Source of the DNA: Chitinimonas koreensis
GTDB lineage: Bacteria > Pseudomonadota > Gammaproteobacteria > Burkholderiales > Chitinimonadaceae
Assembly: GCF_014353015.1 (NCBI RefSeq)
Contig: NZ_CP060704.1
Coordinates: 4,055,001-4,119,000 of the forward strand
DNA: 64,000 bases
Reading direction: 5' to 3'
Shown: in pieces, positions 33,342 through 41,912 of the stretch
Numbering within the stretch: the first letter of the stretch is position 1
Layout of the letters: the number at the start of each line of letters is the position of its first letter
Notes under the pieces: model-generated
The model's input: the letters and a program-made list of their open reading frames with translations, nothing else
Databases searched by the model: none
What the model was told of the DNA's origin: nothing
Translations under genes and position numbers: made by a program

Positions 33342-34039
33342 GCGCAGCGCTCGATCCCACCCTCGACTCCAACCTGCTCGACCACATCGAAGTCGAGACC
33401 CGGCCCGACCCCGCGTGGGCGGTGATCTGGATGCACGGCCTGGGCGCCGACGGCAACGATTTCGTGCCGGTGGTGCCCGAGCTGGGCCTCGACGACGGCC
33501 CCGGCGTGCGCTTCATCTTCCCGCACGCGCCGATGATCCCGGTGACCTGCAACAACGGCTACGTGATGCGCGCCTGGTACGACATCGTGCTGTTCGACAA
33601 TATCGACCGCCATGCCGACGAGGCCGGCATCCGCGCCAACCGCGAAGCGATCCGGGCGCTGATCGCCCGCGAGAACCGCCGCGGCATCCCGACCGAGCGG
33701 ATCTTCGTGGCCGGCTTCTCGCAGGGCGGCGCGATGGCCTACAGCGTCGGCCTGACCCATCCGGAACGCCTGGCCGGCATCGTCGCGCTGTCGACCTACA
33801 TTCCCTCGCCCAAGCTGATCGAGGCCGAAGCGAACGCGGCCAATGCCGCCACCCCGGTGTTCGCCGCCCACGGCGCGCAGGACCCGGTGGTGCCGCCGAT
33901 CCTGGGCGAGCGTGCGGCCGAGGCGGTCAAAGCCGCCGGCCATCCGCTGCAATGGCATACCTACCGCATGCCGCACTCGGTCTGCCTGGCCGAGATCGAG
34001 GAGATCGGCCGCTGGTTCAAGGCGCGCATGGCGGGCTGA
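33338..34039 (+). CDS. alpha/beta-hydrolase carboxylesterase (acyl-protein thioesterase type)
   Basis: This 233-residue member of the phospholipase/carboxylesterase family resembles Pseudomonas EstB-like esterases and acyl-protein thioesterases. The nucleophile elbow is GFSQGGAMA, the Asp lies in HGAQDPVVP and the His in MPHSVC. The oxyanion region WMHGLGADGNDF and the loop HAPMIPVTCNNGYVMRAWYD are characteristic. There is no signal peptide. It overlaps tag by four bases, so it is co-translated, although no functional link to DNA repair is known. It is followed by two palindromic repeats. Confidence 0.92.
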   Translation: MSAALDPTLDSNLLDHIEVETRPDPAWAVIWMHGLGADGNDFVPVVPELGLDDGPGVRFIFPHAPMIPVTCNNGYVMRAWYDIVLFDNIDRHADEAGIRANREAIRALIARENRRGIPTERIFVAGFSQGGAMAYSVGLTHPERLAGIVALSTYIPSPKLIEAEANAANAATPVFAAHGAQDPVVPPILGERAAEAVKAAGHPLQWHTYRMPHSVCLAEIEEIGRWFKARMAG

Positions 34040-34091
34040 AAATCCTCATGTCACCTCTATAGCTGTTGCATCAACCCACTCATTGCGCATG

Positions 34092-34159
34092 GCAGGTCGG
34101 GCTTTATGCCCGACAGCGATCTTCATTAGCGGCGTTGTCGGGCATAAAGCCCGACCTAC
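34092..34159. repeat. palindromic intergenic repeat, family 1, copy 3
   Basis: GCAGGTCGGGC...GCCCGACCTAC with inner CCCGACAG/TTGTCGGG. It shares the central word ATT(A)GC..GCG..GTCGGGCAT with the copy at 5058-5125. Confidence 0.8.
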
Positions 34160-34170
34160 GAAAGCTCACC

Positions 34171-34240
34171 GTAGGAGCGGCTTCAGCCGCGAATGGTCGT
34201 TGCGACATGAATCGCCATTCGCGGCTGCAGCCGCTCCTGC
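34171..34240. repeat. palindromic intergenic repeat, family 2, copy 2
   Basis: GTAGGAGCGGCTTCAGCCGCG...CGCGGCTGCAGCCGCTCC, 12 bases after the family-1 copy. The pair repeats the arrangement near 24.0 kb, with the order of the two families reversed. Confidence 0.8.
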
Positions 34241-34267
34241 CCATTTGCATGCCGTCGCGGTGCGGGA

Positions 34268-34888
34268 TCAGCGAACGGCCTGGGCCGGAATCACCTGGCG
34301 CTCCACCAGCAGCGCCAGCAGCCGCGCCGTCGCCTGCTCCGGCGTCAGCACGCCGGTATCGAGCGCCAGATCGGGCGCCGCGGGCGCCTCGTAGGGCGCC
34401 GAGACGCCGGTGAACTCGCCGAGCTGGCCGGCCCGCGCCCGTGCGTACAGACCCTTGGGATCGCGCGCCTCGCACACTTCAAGCCCGGCGCGGCACCAGA
34501 TCTCGAGGTAGCCGTCGCCGATCCGCTCGGCGAACAGCGCGCGGTAGGCGGCCAGCGGGGCGATCATCGCCACGATCGCGATCTGGCCGGCGTCGTACAG
34601 CAGCGCCGCCGCCTCGGCCGCACGGCGCAGGTTCTCCAGCCGGTCGGCCGGGCCGAAGCCGAGGCCGGCGTTGAGGCCGGTGCGCAGCCGATCGCCGTCG
34701 AGCACGCTGCTCTGCAGCCCGCGCGCGAACAGCGCCGCGTCGAGCGCGTGCGCCAAGGTCGACTTGCCGGCGGCCGACAGGCCGGTCAGCAGCAGCACCG
34801 CGGCGCGGTGGCCGTTGCGGCGCTCGCGCTGGGCACGGGTGACGGTCTGCGGCGGAGGAACGATGAAGGAAGGCGGGCGCTGGGACAT
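34268..34888 (-). CDS. adenylylsulfate (APS) kinase-like protein (CysC family)
   Basis: This 206-residue P-loop kinase of the CysC type phosphorylates adenylylsulfate to PAPS, the universal sulfate donor. The Walker A loop is GLSAAGKST (residues 36-44), and the APS-kinase landmarks follow: LDGDRLRTGLNAGLGF, ENLRRAAEAAALL, IAPLAAYRALFAERIGDGYLEIW, DPKGLYARARAG and FTGVSAPYEAP. It lies apart from any cysND genes in this window. It is divergent from an Asp-hydroxylase/sulfotransferase pair, so providing PAPS for that sulfotransferase is a plausible role (inference). Confidence 0.88.
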   Translation of the reverse strand: MSQRPPSFIVPPPQTVTRAQRERRNGHRAAVLLLTGLSAAGKSTLAHALDAALFARGLQSSVLDGDRLRTGLNAGLGFGPADRLENLRRAAEAAALLYDAGQIAIVAMIAPLAAYRALFAERIGDGYLEIWCRAGLEVCEARDPKGLYARARAGQLGEFTGVSAPYEAPAAPDLALDTGVLTPEQATARLLALLVERQVIPAQAVR

Positions 34889-34958
34889 GAAACCTGGGTT
34901 TCCGGCGATGGGCTGAAACGCAGTCTAGAATGCGGCCATCATTTCCCGCCAATCCCGC

Positions 34959-35750
34959 ATGCTGTTCGAACTTCCCCCCTTCGCCCGCTTGCCGCTGCGC
35001 TTCGACGCAGCGGCCCTGCGCGCGGCGCTCGACGTGCTGCCGCAGGACGCCTGGCAGCCCCACTTCAACACCGGCTACTACCAGGGCGACTGGAGCGGCA
35101 TCGCGCTGACGGCGCCGGCCGACGCGGTCACCCCGCTGTCGCCGGGCCAGGGCGAGGGCCGGCCCACCGCCCATTGCGACGACTTCTGGCGCGAACAGCT
35201 CGGCCGCCTGCAGACCCGCCTGCGCAGCGCGCGGCTGCTGCGGCTCGGTCCCGGCGGCAGCATCGCCGAGCACCGCGACTACGACCTGGGCCAGCCCGGC
35301 GCCGACCTGCGGCTGCACGTGCCCATCGTCACCGACGAGGCGGTCGAATTCCTGCTCGACGGCCGCATGGTGCCGATGGCGGCCGGCGAGTGCTGGTTCC
35401 TCGACCTGTCACGGCCGCACCGGGTCGACAACCACGGCGGCCAGGCGCGCATCCACCTGGTGCTCGACTGCAGCCCGAGTCCCTGGCTGGCCGGCCAGAT
35501 CGAAGCCGGCCTGGCCGATACCCCGCCGGCGCGCGACAGCCGCGGCGCGCAGGCCTTCGCCGAGTTCCGCGGCCGCGTGCAGGCCGATGCCGCGCTGACC
35601 GCCGAACTGGCCGCCCACACCGACCACGAAACCTTCGCCGCCGCCGTGCTCGCGCATGCAACGGCAGCCGGCCTGCGCTTCAGCCGGGCCGACCTCGACT
35701 CGGCCATGACCCGCGGCCGCCGCGAATGGATCGAACAATGGATCGTCTGA
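34959..35750 (+). CDS. aspartyl/asparaginyl beta-hydroxylase family protein
   Basis: This 263-residue member of the iron/2-oxoglutarate-dependent Asp/Asn hydroxylase family has a double-stranded beta-helix core with a probable HxD iron site, His105-Arg-Asp107 in IAEHRDYD. It also has a later conserved part, SRPHRVDNHGGQARIHLVLD, with His154 and the Arg164/His166 expected to bind iron and 2-oxoglutarate. The N-terminal RLPLRFDAAALRAAL and the FNTGYY segment also fit. The stop and the next start overlap (TGATG), so it is coupled to the sulfotransferase-like gene. The protein or small-molecule target is unknown. Confidence 0.8.
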   Translation: MLFELPPFARLPLRFDAAALRAALDVLPQDAWQPHFNTGYYQGDWSGIALTAPADAVTPLSPGQGEGRPTAHCDDFWREQLGRLQTRLRSARLLRLGPGGSIAEHRDYDLGQPGADLRLHVPIVTDEAVEFLLDGRMVPMAAGECWFLDLSRPHRVDNHGGQARIHLVLDCSPSPWLAGQIEAGLADTPPARDSRGAQAFAEFRGRVQADAALTAELAAHTDHETFAAAVLAHATAAGLRFSRADLDSAMTRGRREWIEQWIV

Positions 35751-36742
35751 TGGACCGCACCGACTACCGCGACTGGCTGCCGATCCGCTTCTGGCGGGAT
35801 GCCCAACGCTGGCGGCTCGACTGGGCCCGCTTCGGCGACCAGCCGCTGCGCGAACCGTTCTTCCGCGACAGCGCCGAGGTGGCGCTGAAGCGGCCGTTCA
35901 ACCTGGCTTTCCGCCGCCAGACCGATGCCGACGCCCTGCTCGACTGGCAGGCCGCCAGCCCCGGCGTCGAGCCGACCGCCTTCATCTTCCACGCCTCGCG
36001 CTGCGGCTCGACGCTGATCACCCGCATGCTGTCGCGGCTGGACAGCCACGTCGTGCTGTCCGAACCGCCGCCGTTCGACGCGTTGCTGCGCGCGCATTAT
36101 GTCGACCCGGCCATCGCCGCACGCCAGCCGGCGCTGCTGGCCGCGCTGCTGTCGGCCTACGGCCAGCGCCGGCGCGGCGCCGAGCGCGCGCTGGTGGTCA
36201 AGCTCGATGCCTGGAACCTGTGCGAGCTGCCGCTCTTGCGCGCGCGCTTCCCCGCTACGCCGTGGATCTTCCTCTACCGCCATCCGCTCGAGATCGCGGT
36301 GTCGCAGCTGCGCTCGCCGGCCACCTATATGGTGCCCGGCATGATCGCGGCCTCGCCGCTGCTGTTCCCGCTGCAGGAGGGACTGATGATGTCGCGGCCC
36401 GAGCTGGTGGCGCGCACCGTCGGCCGCATCCTCGCGGCCGGCCTCGCCCACTGCCGCCAGTACGGCGGCATCGCGGTCAATTACGAGGAGCTGCCGGACG
36501 TGGTCGGCGGCCGGCTGGCCGGCCTGTTCGGCCTGGCGGAGGCCGACCTGCCGAGCGTGCTCGACGGCGCCCGCCAGCACGCCAAGAACCCGGTCCAGGC
36601 CTTCGAACCGGACCGCGAGGCCAAGCGCCGCGCCGCCGACCCGGCCACGCGCGAGCTGGTGGAACGCTGGGCCGAGGCGCCGTATGCCGAGCTGGAAGCC
36701 TTGCGGGAAGCGCAAAAAGCCGACGCGCGGACCGCGGCTTGA
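35750..36742 (+). CDS. sulfotransferase family protein
   Basis: This 330-residue cytoplasmic protein has the two PAPS-binding signatures of sulfotransferases: the 5'-phosphosulfate loop FHASRCGSTLITRML at about residues 80-94, and the 3'-phosphate region FLYRHPLEIAVSQLRSP. ATG codons at 35738 and 35726 in the same frame are alternatives; 35750 is chosen because it overlaps the upstream stop codon. A terminator follows, closing a two-gene transcript with the Asp-hydroxylase gene. The acceptor molecule is unknown. Confidence 0.75.
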   Translation: MDRTDYRDWLPIRFWRDAQRWRLDWARFGDQPLREPFFRDSAEVALKRPFNLAFRRQTDADALLDWQAASPGVEPTAFIFHASRCGSTLITRMLSRLDSHVVLSEPPPFDALLRAHYVDPAIAARQPALLAALLSAYGQRRRGAERALVVKLDAWNLCELPLLRARFPATPWIFLYRHPLEIAVSQLRSPATYMVPGMIAASPLLFPLQEGLMMSRPELVARTVGRILAAGLAHCRQYGGIAVNYEELPDVVGGRLAGLFGLAEADLPSVLDGARQHAKNPVQAFEPDREAKRRAADPATRELVERWAEAPYAELEALREAQKADARTAA

Positions 36743-36761
36743 GGTTCGAGCCTCGCAACGA

Positions 36762-36788
36762 AAACGCCCAGCGCAGCCGGGCGTTTGC
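36762..36788. terminator. hairpin terminator after the sulfotransferase gene
   Basis: AAACGCCC and GGGCGTTT form an 8-base stem 20 bases after the stop. The flanking A and T runs let it act on either strand, but it is 170 bases from the convergent gene's end. Confidence 0.65.
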
Positions 36789-36958
36789 ACATACGGAAGA
36801 TCGGCACGACGCCCGGGTGGCTCGAAGCGCGTCATGACGCGCCAACGGCCGAAGCAGGCAGGATCGGGCCGGGCCCCCACAAGCATCAGCGCCCGGCTCG
36901 GCCGGGCGCCAGCGCTACACGCCACGCCGGCACGATCGCCGGAACGACGGCCGAGCCC

Positions 36959-38677
36959 TCAGGAATCCCGGCGTACCAGCTCCACCATGGTCCAGATCCA
37001 GTCCGGCCCCTTTTCCAGCGTCTCGCCGATCCGCACCACGAAGCCCTTGTCGCGCGCCTGTACCTGGTAGTGGCGGCCCGGCACGTAGTCGGCCGCGTGC
37101 ATCAGCAGCGTATTGGCGCGCTTGCCCTCGCCGAGGTAGGGAATGTAGAGCCCGCTCTTGGGCGCGACCAGGCCGATGGTATCGATGCCGTCGACCAGGC
37201 TCGGGGCGCGCTTCTCCTCGTCGAGCGACTTCATGCTGGCCGCCACCGGCGTGGTGCTGAGCACCTGCACGCCGGCATACAGCTGCTCGGAATTGACGCG
37301 ATTGAGCCGGCGCACCACCCCGATCATCCAGTTCTGCTGGTCGTCGCCGCGCAGGGCCAGCAGCACGCCGAGCCGTACCCAGTCGTGGCTGCCGTCGACC
37401 GGCAGCACCGCGCCGAAGCCGCCGGCCGACTGGTTCTCGATCACCCACTCGTCGTGCGTGACCGCGCGCGTCTTGTTGACGTAGGCGTGGTTGCGCGCCT
37501 GCATGTCGGCGATCTTGCGCTTGGTGCGCTCGGTCACGTAGCCGTACAGCTTCATGTCCATGATCTCGTCGTGATCCGGCGCCGTGCGCGCGGTCGAGCG
37601 CGCCATCGCGCGTTCGTCGTCGCCGCGCACCGCGGCGAAGATGTTGACGAGGCCGGACACCACCTGCGCGAGCTTGCTGACCTTGGTGCGCTCGCTGCGC
37701 GTCATCTTCTGGTTGCGCTCGCGCGACCACAGGATCTCGAGCTGGCGCATGAAATCGAGGCAGGCCGGCATGCGCGCGTCTTCACCGAGGCCGAGCCGGG
37801 CCGGCGAATCGCCAGCTTCGAGCTGCTGCATCACGCGGTTCATCTCGGCCAGCAGCTCGCCCACGCCCCAGAAGCGCAGCATCTCGCCTTCGACCGCCTC
37901 GTGGATCTTGGCCGGCCCGGTCGGCTCGGCCAGGTTGACGCCGAACTGGTGGATGCCGTCGCGGTACTTGCGCTCGATCTGCACATGGCGCGACCACATG
38001 CCGAGCCAGCGGTCGGCCCAGTCGAACTGGCGCAGGTTGAAGTTGCCGTTGTTGAGCGTGGCCAGCATCTGGATGCGGATGAATTCGTCGGCGCACGAGG
38101 TGGTCGGGCCGTCGCGGCCGTAGAGCGGAAACGGATCGCTGTCGACGTTGTCGATCTCGGCCAGCCGGTAGAGCTGGTTGGCGCTGGCCCACAGCACCGC
38201 GGTCGGCGCCTGGAAGCGGAAGAAGTGCCACTTCACCTGGATGCCGACGTAGTGGAGCGCGCGCGCCAGCATGCGGCCCAGCAGCGAGAGGAAGCCGGCC
38301 TCCTCGGTCGGCAGCGGGTTCTCCAGCCGCACGAAGGGGTGGTAGGCCGCCAGCATCGTCCGCGCGAAGCCGACGATGTCGTTCCACAGCCGCTCCTCGA
38401 TCGCCTTGCCGGCGCGCGGATTCTGGATGTACTGCTGGCAGACCAGGTCGTAGGTCGGCTGGATCTGCTCGTCGATCAGCATCAGCGCTTGCAGCATCGA
38501 CAGGTTGACGGTCTCGCGCTGGTCGAGCTTGGCGACCATCTCGCGCACCGCGGCCAGCCGGCCGCCGATATCTTCCTGCAGGACTTCCTTCATCCAGACC
38601 GCGGCGGTGCGCGGATCGGCCAGCGGATCGGTCTCGCGCTTGACCAGGTTGCCCAGCGAACCGAACAGCTTCAGCAT
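36959..38677 (-). CDS. large hypothetical protein with a C-terminal PilZ-like domain
   Basis: This 572-residue cytoplasmic protein has no signal peptide. The first ~380 residues are mostly helical and unrecognised. Around residues 405-475 the sequence reads like a PilZ domain: EWVIENQSAGGFGAVL has the [D/N]xSxxG motif at 415-420, followed by strands with LGVLLALRG, WMIGVVRRLNR and YAGVQVLS. An RTKRK stretch about 35 residues earlier could supply the Arg motif. Binding of cyclic di-GMP would follow from the family but is untested. The start overlaps the stop of the SpoIIAA-like gene by seven bases, so the two are coupled. Confidence 0.65.
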   Translation of the reverse strand: MLKLFGSLGNLVKRETDPLADPRTAAVWMKEVLQEDIGGRLAAVREMVAKLDQRETVNLSMLQALMLIDEQIQPTYDLVCQQYIQNPRAGKAIEERLWNDIVGFARTMLAAYHPFVRLENPLPTEEAGFLSLLGRMLARALHYVGIQVKWHFFRFQAPTAVLWASANQLYRLAEIDNVDSDPFPLYGRDGPTTSCADEFIRIQMLATLNNGNFNLRQFDWADRWLGMWSRHVQIERKYRDGIHQFGVNLAEPTGPAKIHEAVEGEMLRFWGVGELLAEMNRVMQQLEAGDSPARLGLGEDARMPACLDFMRQLEILWSRERNQKMTRSERTKVSKLAQVVSGLVNIFAAVRGDDERAMARSTARTAPDHDEIMDMKLYGYVTERTKRKIADMQARNHAYVNKTRAVTHDEWVIENQSAGGFGAVLPVDGSHDWVRLGVLLALRGDDQQNWMIGVVRRLNRVNSEQLYAGVQVLSTTPVAASMKSLDEEKRAPSLVDGIDTIGLVAPKSGLYIPYLGEGKRANTLLMHAADYVPGRHYQVQARDKGFVVRIGETLEKGPDWIWTMVELVRRDS

Positions 38678-39039
38678 TGGTCCACCACCGCCAACCCATC
38701 CACCAGCCAGCGTTCGGCGTCCGCCCCGTTGTCGAAGATGCGGACCTCGCTGTCGACGAACAGGCGTGCGAGCCAGGTCGCCCAGGTGGTCCACTGGTCG
38801 GTGGTGATCACCGCGATGCGGCCGAATTCGGTGCGATGCGCGCGCGAGAACTTGATCTCTTCCCACACCACGTCGAGCGTGTAGTCGAGCATCTCGGTCA
38901 GATCGATCAGCAGATTGGGCCGGCCATGGAACTGGAGTTCGTAGAGCACGTTCTCCTCGAATTCCTTGTAGTCGGCCAACGTGAACTCGCCCGCCACGGT
39001 GGCGAGCACGCAATGGGACTTATGCTCGATTGCGATCAT
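38671..39039 (-). CDS. SpoIIAA-like (STAS-related) protein
   Basis: This 122-residue protein begins MIAIEHKSHCVLATVAGEFT and continues with YKEFEENVL, LLIDLTEMLDYTLDVVWEEI and DNGADAERWL. This matches the SpoIIAA-like family (PF11964), small STAS-type folds that often bind lipids or act in regulation. The function is unknown. It overlaps the following PilZ-like gene by seven bases, and AAAAGGGGAGAACAGCC upstream gives a good ribosome binding site. Confidence 0.75.
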   Translation of the reverse strand: MIAIEHKSHCVLATVAGEFTLADYKEFEENVLYELQFHGRPNLLIDLTEMLDYTLDVVWEEIKFSRAHRTEFGRIAVITTDQWTTWATWLARLFVDSEVRIFDNGADAERWLVDGLAVVDQC

Positions 39040-39128
39040 GGCTGTTCTCCCCTTTTTGTAAGGTTACCGCCTGGCCGGCCCTCAATATAAACCGGTCGCC
39101 AATTATGACTGTGTTATAGCCGAGCCGT

Positions 39129-39509
39129 TCATCCGGCTTCCAGTAACACGAAGGCGACGGCCGACGCGCGCTCGTCGCTGAGCGACAAATGGGCGCGGAC
39201 GATGCCTTTTTCACGCAGCAGGGCCTCGATCGCCGGCGCGAAATGCAGCAACGGCCGCCCCGCCGCATCGTGGCCGACGGCGATGCCGGCCAGCTCCACC
39301 GGCGGCCGGATGCCGGTGCCGAGCGCCTTGGCGAAGGCTTCCTTGGCGGCCCAGCGCTTGGCCAGGAAGCGGACCGGATCGCTCACGCCGGCGAATTCCT
39401 CGCGCTCGGCCGGCGCCAGCAGCCGGGCGAGGAAACGCTCGCCATGGCGCGCGTGCGCGCTGCCGATGCGGGCGATCTCGATCAGGTCGGTGCCGATGCC
39501 GAAAATCAT
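39129..39509 (-). CDS. acpS: holo-[acyl-carrier-protein] synthase
   Basis: This 126-residue phosphopantetheinyl transferase activates acyl carrier protein for fatty-acid synthesis. The two signature motifs are present: GTDLIEIARI at the N-terminus (metal-binding Asp) and RWAAKEAFAKALGTGI in the middle. LSLSDERASAVAFVLLE at the end is also typical. Its start overlaps the recO stop by four bases. In most betaproteobacteria pdxJ lies between recO and acpS; here it is missing from that spot. Confidence 0.96.
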   Translation of the reverse strand: MIFGIGTDLIEIARIGSAHARHGERFLARLLAPAEREEFAGVSDPVRFLAKRWAAKEAFAKALGTGIRPPVELAGIAVGHDAAGRPLLHFAPAIEALLREKGIVRAHLSLSDERASAVAFVLLEAG

Positions 39510-40240
39510 AGCTGGTACAAGTCGCGCAGAATCTTGCGGGTATGCAGCGGGGTGTCGCCCAGGAGTTCGGCCAGCAGCGCGCGCATCAGCTGCTTGGCCT
39601 GCTGGGTCGACTGCGGATCGCTATAGTCGTCGGCCGCCATCGCGGCCAGCGTGCGGCCGCGCACCAGGACGCCGGCGCTCTCGCCCTCGGCCGGCACGAG
39701 ACCGCGGCCCGGTACGAAGCGGTAGTTGTCGTCCGGCTCGATCGGCCGGCCGGCCAGGTCGCGGTCCAGCGCGAAACCGTAGCCGAGCTCGGCCGCCAGC
39801 ACGCGCTCGAAGCGGCGCAGCACCGGCTCGACGTCCTGGCCGGGCTGGGCCAGCGCGCGCACGGCGCGGTCGTAGGCCTCGAACAGCCGGCCGTGGCCGT
39901 CCTCGCGCGGCAGGAGCTTGAGCAGCAGTTCGTTCAGGTAGAAGCCGCACAGCAGCGGCAGGCCGGCCAGCTGCGGCACCCCTCCCTGCCATTCGGCCGC
40001 GTGCAGGGTCTTCAATTCGCCGGCGCCGAACCACGACAGCTCGAGCGGCTGGAAGGCCAGCAGGCTGCCGCGCAGCGCCGACATCGGCCGCCGCGCGCCG
40101 CGCGCCACCAGCGCGACGCGGCCGTGCTGGCGGCTGAAGGTCTCGACGATCAGGCTGGTTTCTTTATAGGGGTAGCTGTGCAGCAGCCAGGCCGGCACCG
40201 CTTCGACGCGCTGCTTGCTGGAGGCGAAGGTGACGGCCAT
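39506..40240 (-). CDS. recO: DNA repair protein RecO
   Basis: This 244-residue recombination mediator helps load RecA onto single-stranded DNA in the RecFOR pathway. The N-terminal OB-fold part (PAWLLHSYPYKETSLIVETF, then HGRVALVARGARRP) and the later LCGFYLNELLLKLLPRED are typical. RecO often has a zinc site near the C-terminus, but no CxxC is evident here. It is part of the lepB-rnc-era-recO-acpS cluster. Confidence 0.94.
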   Translation of the reverse strand: MAVTFASSKQRVEAVPAWLLHSYPYKETSLIVETFSRQHGRVALVARGARRPMSALRGSLLAFQPLELSWFGAGELKTLHAAEWQGGVPQLAGLPLLCGFYLNELLLKLLPREDGHGRLFEAYDRAVRALAQPGQDVEPVLRRFERVLAAELGYGFALDRDLAGRPIEPDDNYRFVPGRGLVPAEGESAGVLVRGRTLAAMAADDYSDPQSTQQAKQLMRALLAELLGDTPLHTRKILRDLYQL

Positions 40241-40292
40241 GGCGGATTCGCGCGGGATGGTGGATGCGCGGCGGCGGCCGCCGCGCGGGGCC

Positions 40293-41204
40293 TCACTCGT
40301 AGCCGAACTGCCGCACCAGGCGGGAATCGTCGGCCCAGCCGCTCTTCACCTTGACCCAGACCTCGAGGTAGATCTTGCAGTCGAACATCTTTTCCATGTC
40401 GGTGCGGGCCTGGGTCGAGATCTCCTTGAGCTTCTCGCCGTTCTTGCCGATCAGGATCGCCTTCTGCGCGTCGCGGTCGACCAGGATGGCGGCGAAGATG
40501 CGGCGCAGCCCGCCCTCCTCCTCGTACTTCTCGATCTCGACCGTGGTCGAATAGGGCAGCTCGTCGCCGACCAGGCGGAAGATCTTCTCGCGGATCAGCT
40601 CGGTCGCCAGGAAGCGCTCGCTGCGGTCGGTGACCTGGTCTTCCTCGTACATCGGCGTGCCGATCGGCAGCAGCGGCTTGATCGCGTCGAGCAGCACGTC
40701 GACCTTCATGATCTTCTTGGCCGAGACCGGCACGATCGCGTGGAAGGCGAACTGCGAGGCCATGCCCTGGATGAAGGGCAGCAGCTGGTTCTTGTCCTTG
40801 AGCAGGTCGGCCTTGTTGACCACCAGGATCACCGGCCGCTTCTTGGGCAGCAGCCGCATCACCTCGACGTCGCGCGCGTCGAACTTGTTGGCCTCGATCA
40901 CGAACAGCACCACGTCGACGTCGGCCAGCGTGGTGGTCACGCCGCGGTTCATCGCCTCGTTGAGCGCGCTCTTGTAGCGGGTCTGGAAACCCGGCGTATC
41001 GACGAACACGTATTGCGCGTCGGCCTCGGTGCGGATGCCGGTGATGCGGTGGCGGGTGGTCTGCGCCTTGCGCGAGACGATGCTGATCTTCTGGCCGATC
41101 AGGCGGTTGAGCAGCGTCGACTTGCCGACGTTGGGCCGGCCGACGATGGCGATGAAGCCCGCCCGGAATGCCTGTTCTTGATCCATGTTGTCGCTATCGC
41201 TCAT
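40293..41204 (-). CDS. era: GTPase Era
   Basis: This 303-residue essential GTPase works in 16S rRNA maturation and small-subunit assembly. The G motifs are in order: G1 GRPNVGKST, G2 with TTRHR, G3 DTPGF, G4 NKADLL, then a C-terminal KH domain (ELPYSTTVEIEKYEEEGG and ILIGKNGEKLKEI). The gene follows rnc after three bases, the usual arrangement. The C-terminal WADDSRLVRQFGYE is the conserved Era ending. Confidence 0.98.
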   Translation of the reverse strand: MSDSDNMDQEQAFRAGFIAIVGRPNVGKSTLLNRLIGQKISIVSRKAQTTRHRITGIRTEADAQYVFVDTPGFQTRYKSALNEAMNRGVTTTLADVDVVLFVIEANKFDARDVEVMRLLPKKRPVILVVNKADLLKDKNQLLPFIQGMASQFAFHAIVPVSAKKIMKVDVLLDAIKPLLPIGTPMYEEDQVTDRSERFLATELIREKIFRLVGDELPYSTTVEIEKYEEEGGLRRIFAAILVDRDAQKAILIGKNGEKLKEISTQARTDMEKMFDCKIYLEVWVKVKSGWADDSRLVRQFGYE

Positions 41205-41207
41205 GTC

Positions 41208-41900
41208 TTATTTCGCCTTCCGCGCACTGCCCGGCAGGGCCTCGATGGCGCGGGTCGCAGCCTGCTGTTCGGCGGCGCGGCGGCTGGCGCCCTCGCCCTG
41301 GGTGACCAGTCCGAGCGGCTCGATGCGGCACTCGACCACGAAGAACTGGTCGTGCGCCTCGCCGCGCTGCTGCAGGATGGTGTATTGCGGCAAGGCCAGC
41401 CTGCGCGCCTGCAGCCATTCCTGCAACTGCGTCTTGCTGTCCTTGCCATGGGTTTCGGGGTCGATCGCGGCGATCAGCGGCGCCATCAGCCGCGCCACCG
41501 CGCGGGCGGCGGTGTCGTAGTCGCTGTCGAGGCAGATCGCGGCGAACAGCGCCTCGAGCGTGTCGGCCAGGATCGACGGCCGCTGGTAGCCGCCGCTGCG
41601 CGCCTCGCCGTCGCCCAGGCGCAGGAAGCCGCTCAGCTGCAGGTTCTGCGCCAGCTCGGCCAGCGTCTCCTTCTTGACCAGGCTGGCGCGCAGGCGCGAC
41701 AGCTCGCCCTCGCTGCAATCGGGGAATGCATCGAACAGCATGCGGGCGACGGTGGCGTTGAGGATGCTGTCGCCGAGGAATTCGAGCCGCTCGTTGTGGG
41801 GCACGCCGTAGCTGCGATGCGTCAAGGCCTGGCGAAGCCAGGCCTCGCGGCGGAAGCGATGATCGAGCGCCGCTTCGAGCGGCGCGATGTCGTGTGCCAC
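41208..41900 (-). CDS. rnc: ribonuclease III
   Basis: This 230-residue endonuclease is specific for double-stranded RNA and processes rRNA precursors. The catalytic signature NERLEFLGDSILN is present with its Glu/Asp residues, a second acidic cluster is at DTLEALFAAICLDS, and a dsRNA-binding domain fills the C-terminus (KTQLQEWLQARRLALPQY, then GEGASRRAAEQQAATRAIE). It lies between the DUF4845 gene and era. Confidence 0.97.
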   Translation of the reverse strand: MAHDIAPLEAALDHRFRREAWLRQALTHRSYGVPHNERLEFLGDSILNATVARMLFDAFPDCSEGELSRLRASLVKKETLAELAQNLQLSGFLRLGDGEARSGGYQRPSILADTLEALFAAICLDSDYDTAARAVARLMAPLIAAIDPETHGKDSKTQLQEWLQARRLALPQYTILQQRGEAHDQFFVVECRIEPLGLVTQGEGASRRAAEQQAATRAIEALPGSARKAK

Positions 41901-41912
41901 TGATCGGCCCGC

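Noticed and set aside
34092..34240. Pair of palindromes considered as a phage attachment site or CRISPR remnant
   Set aside because: The same elements occur as single or paired copies at several unrelated intergenic sites, which fits dispersed REP-type repeats better.
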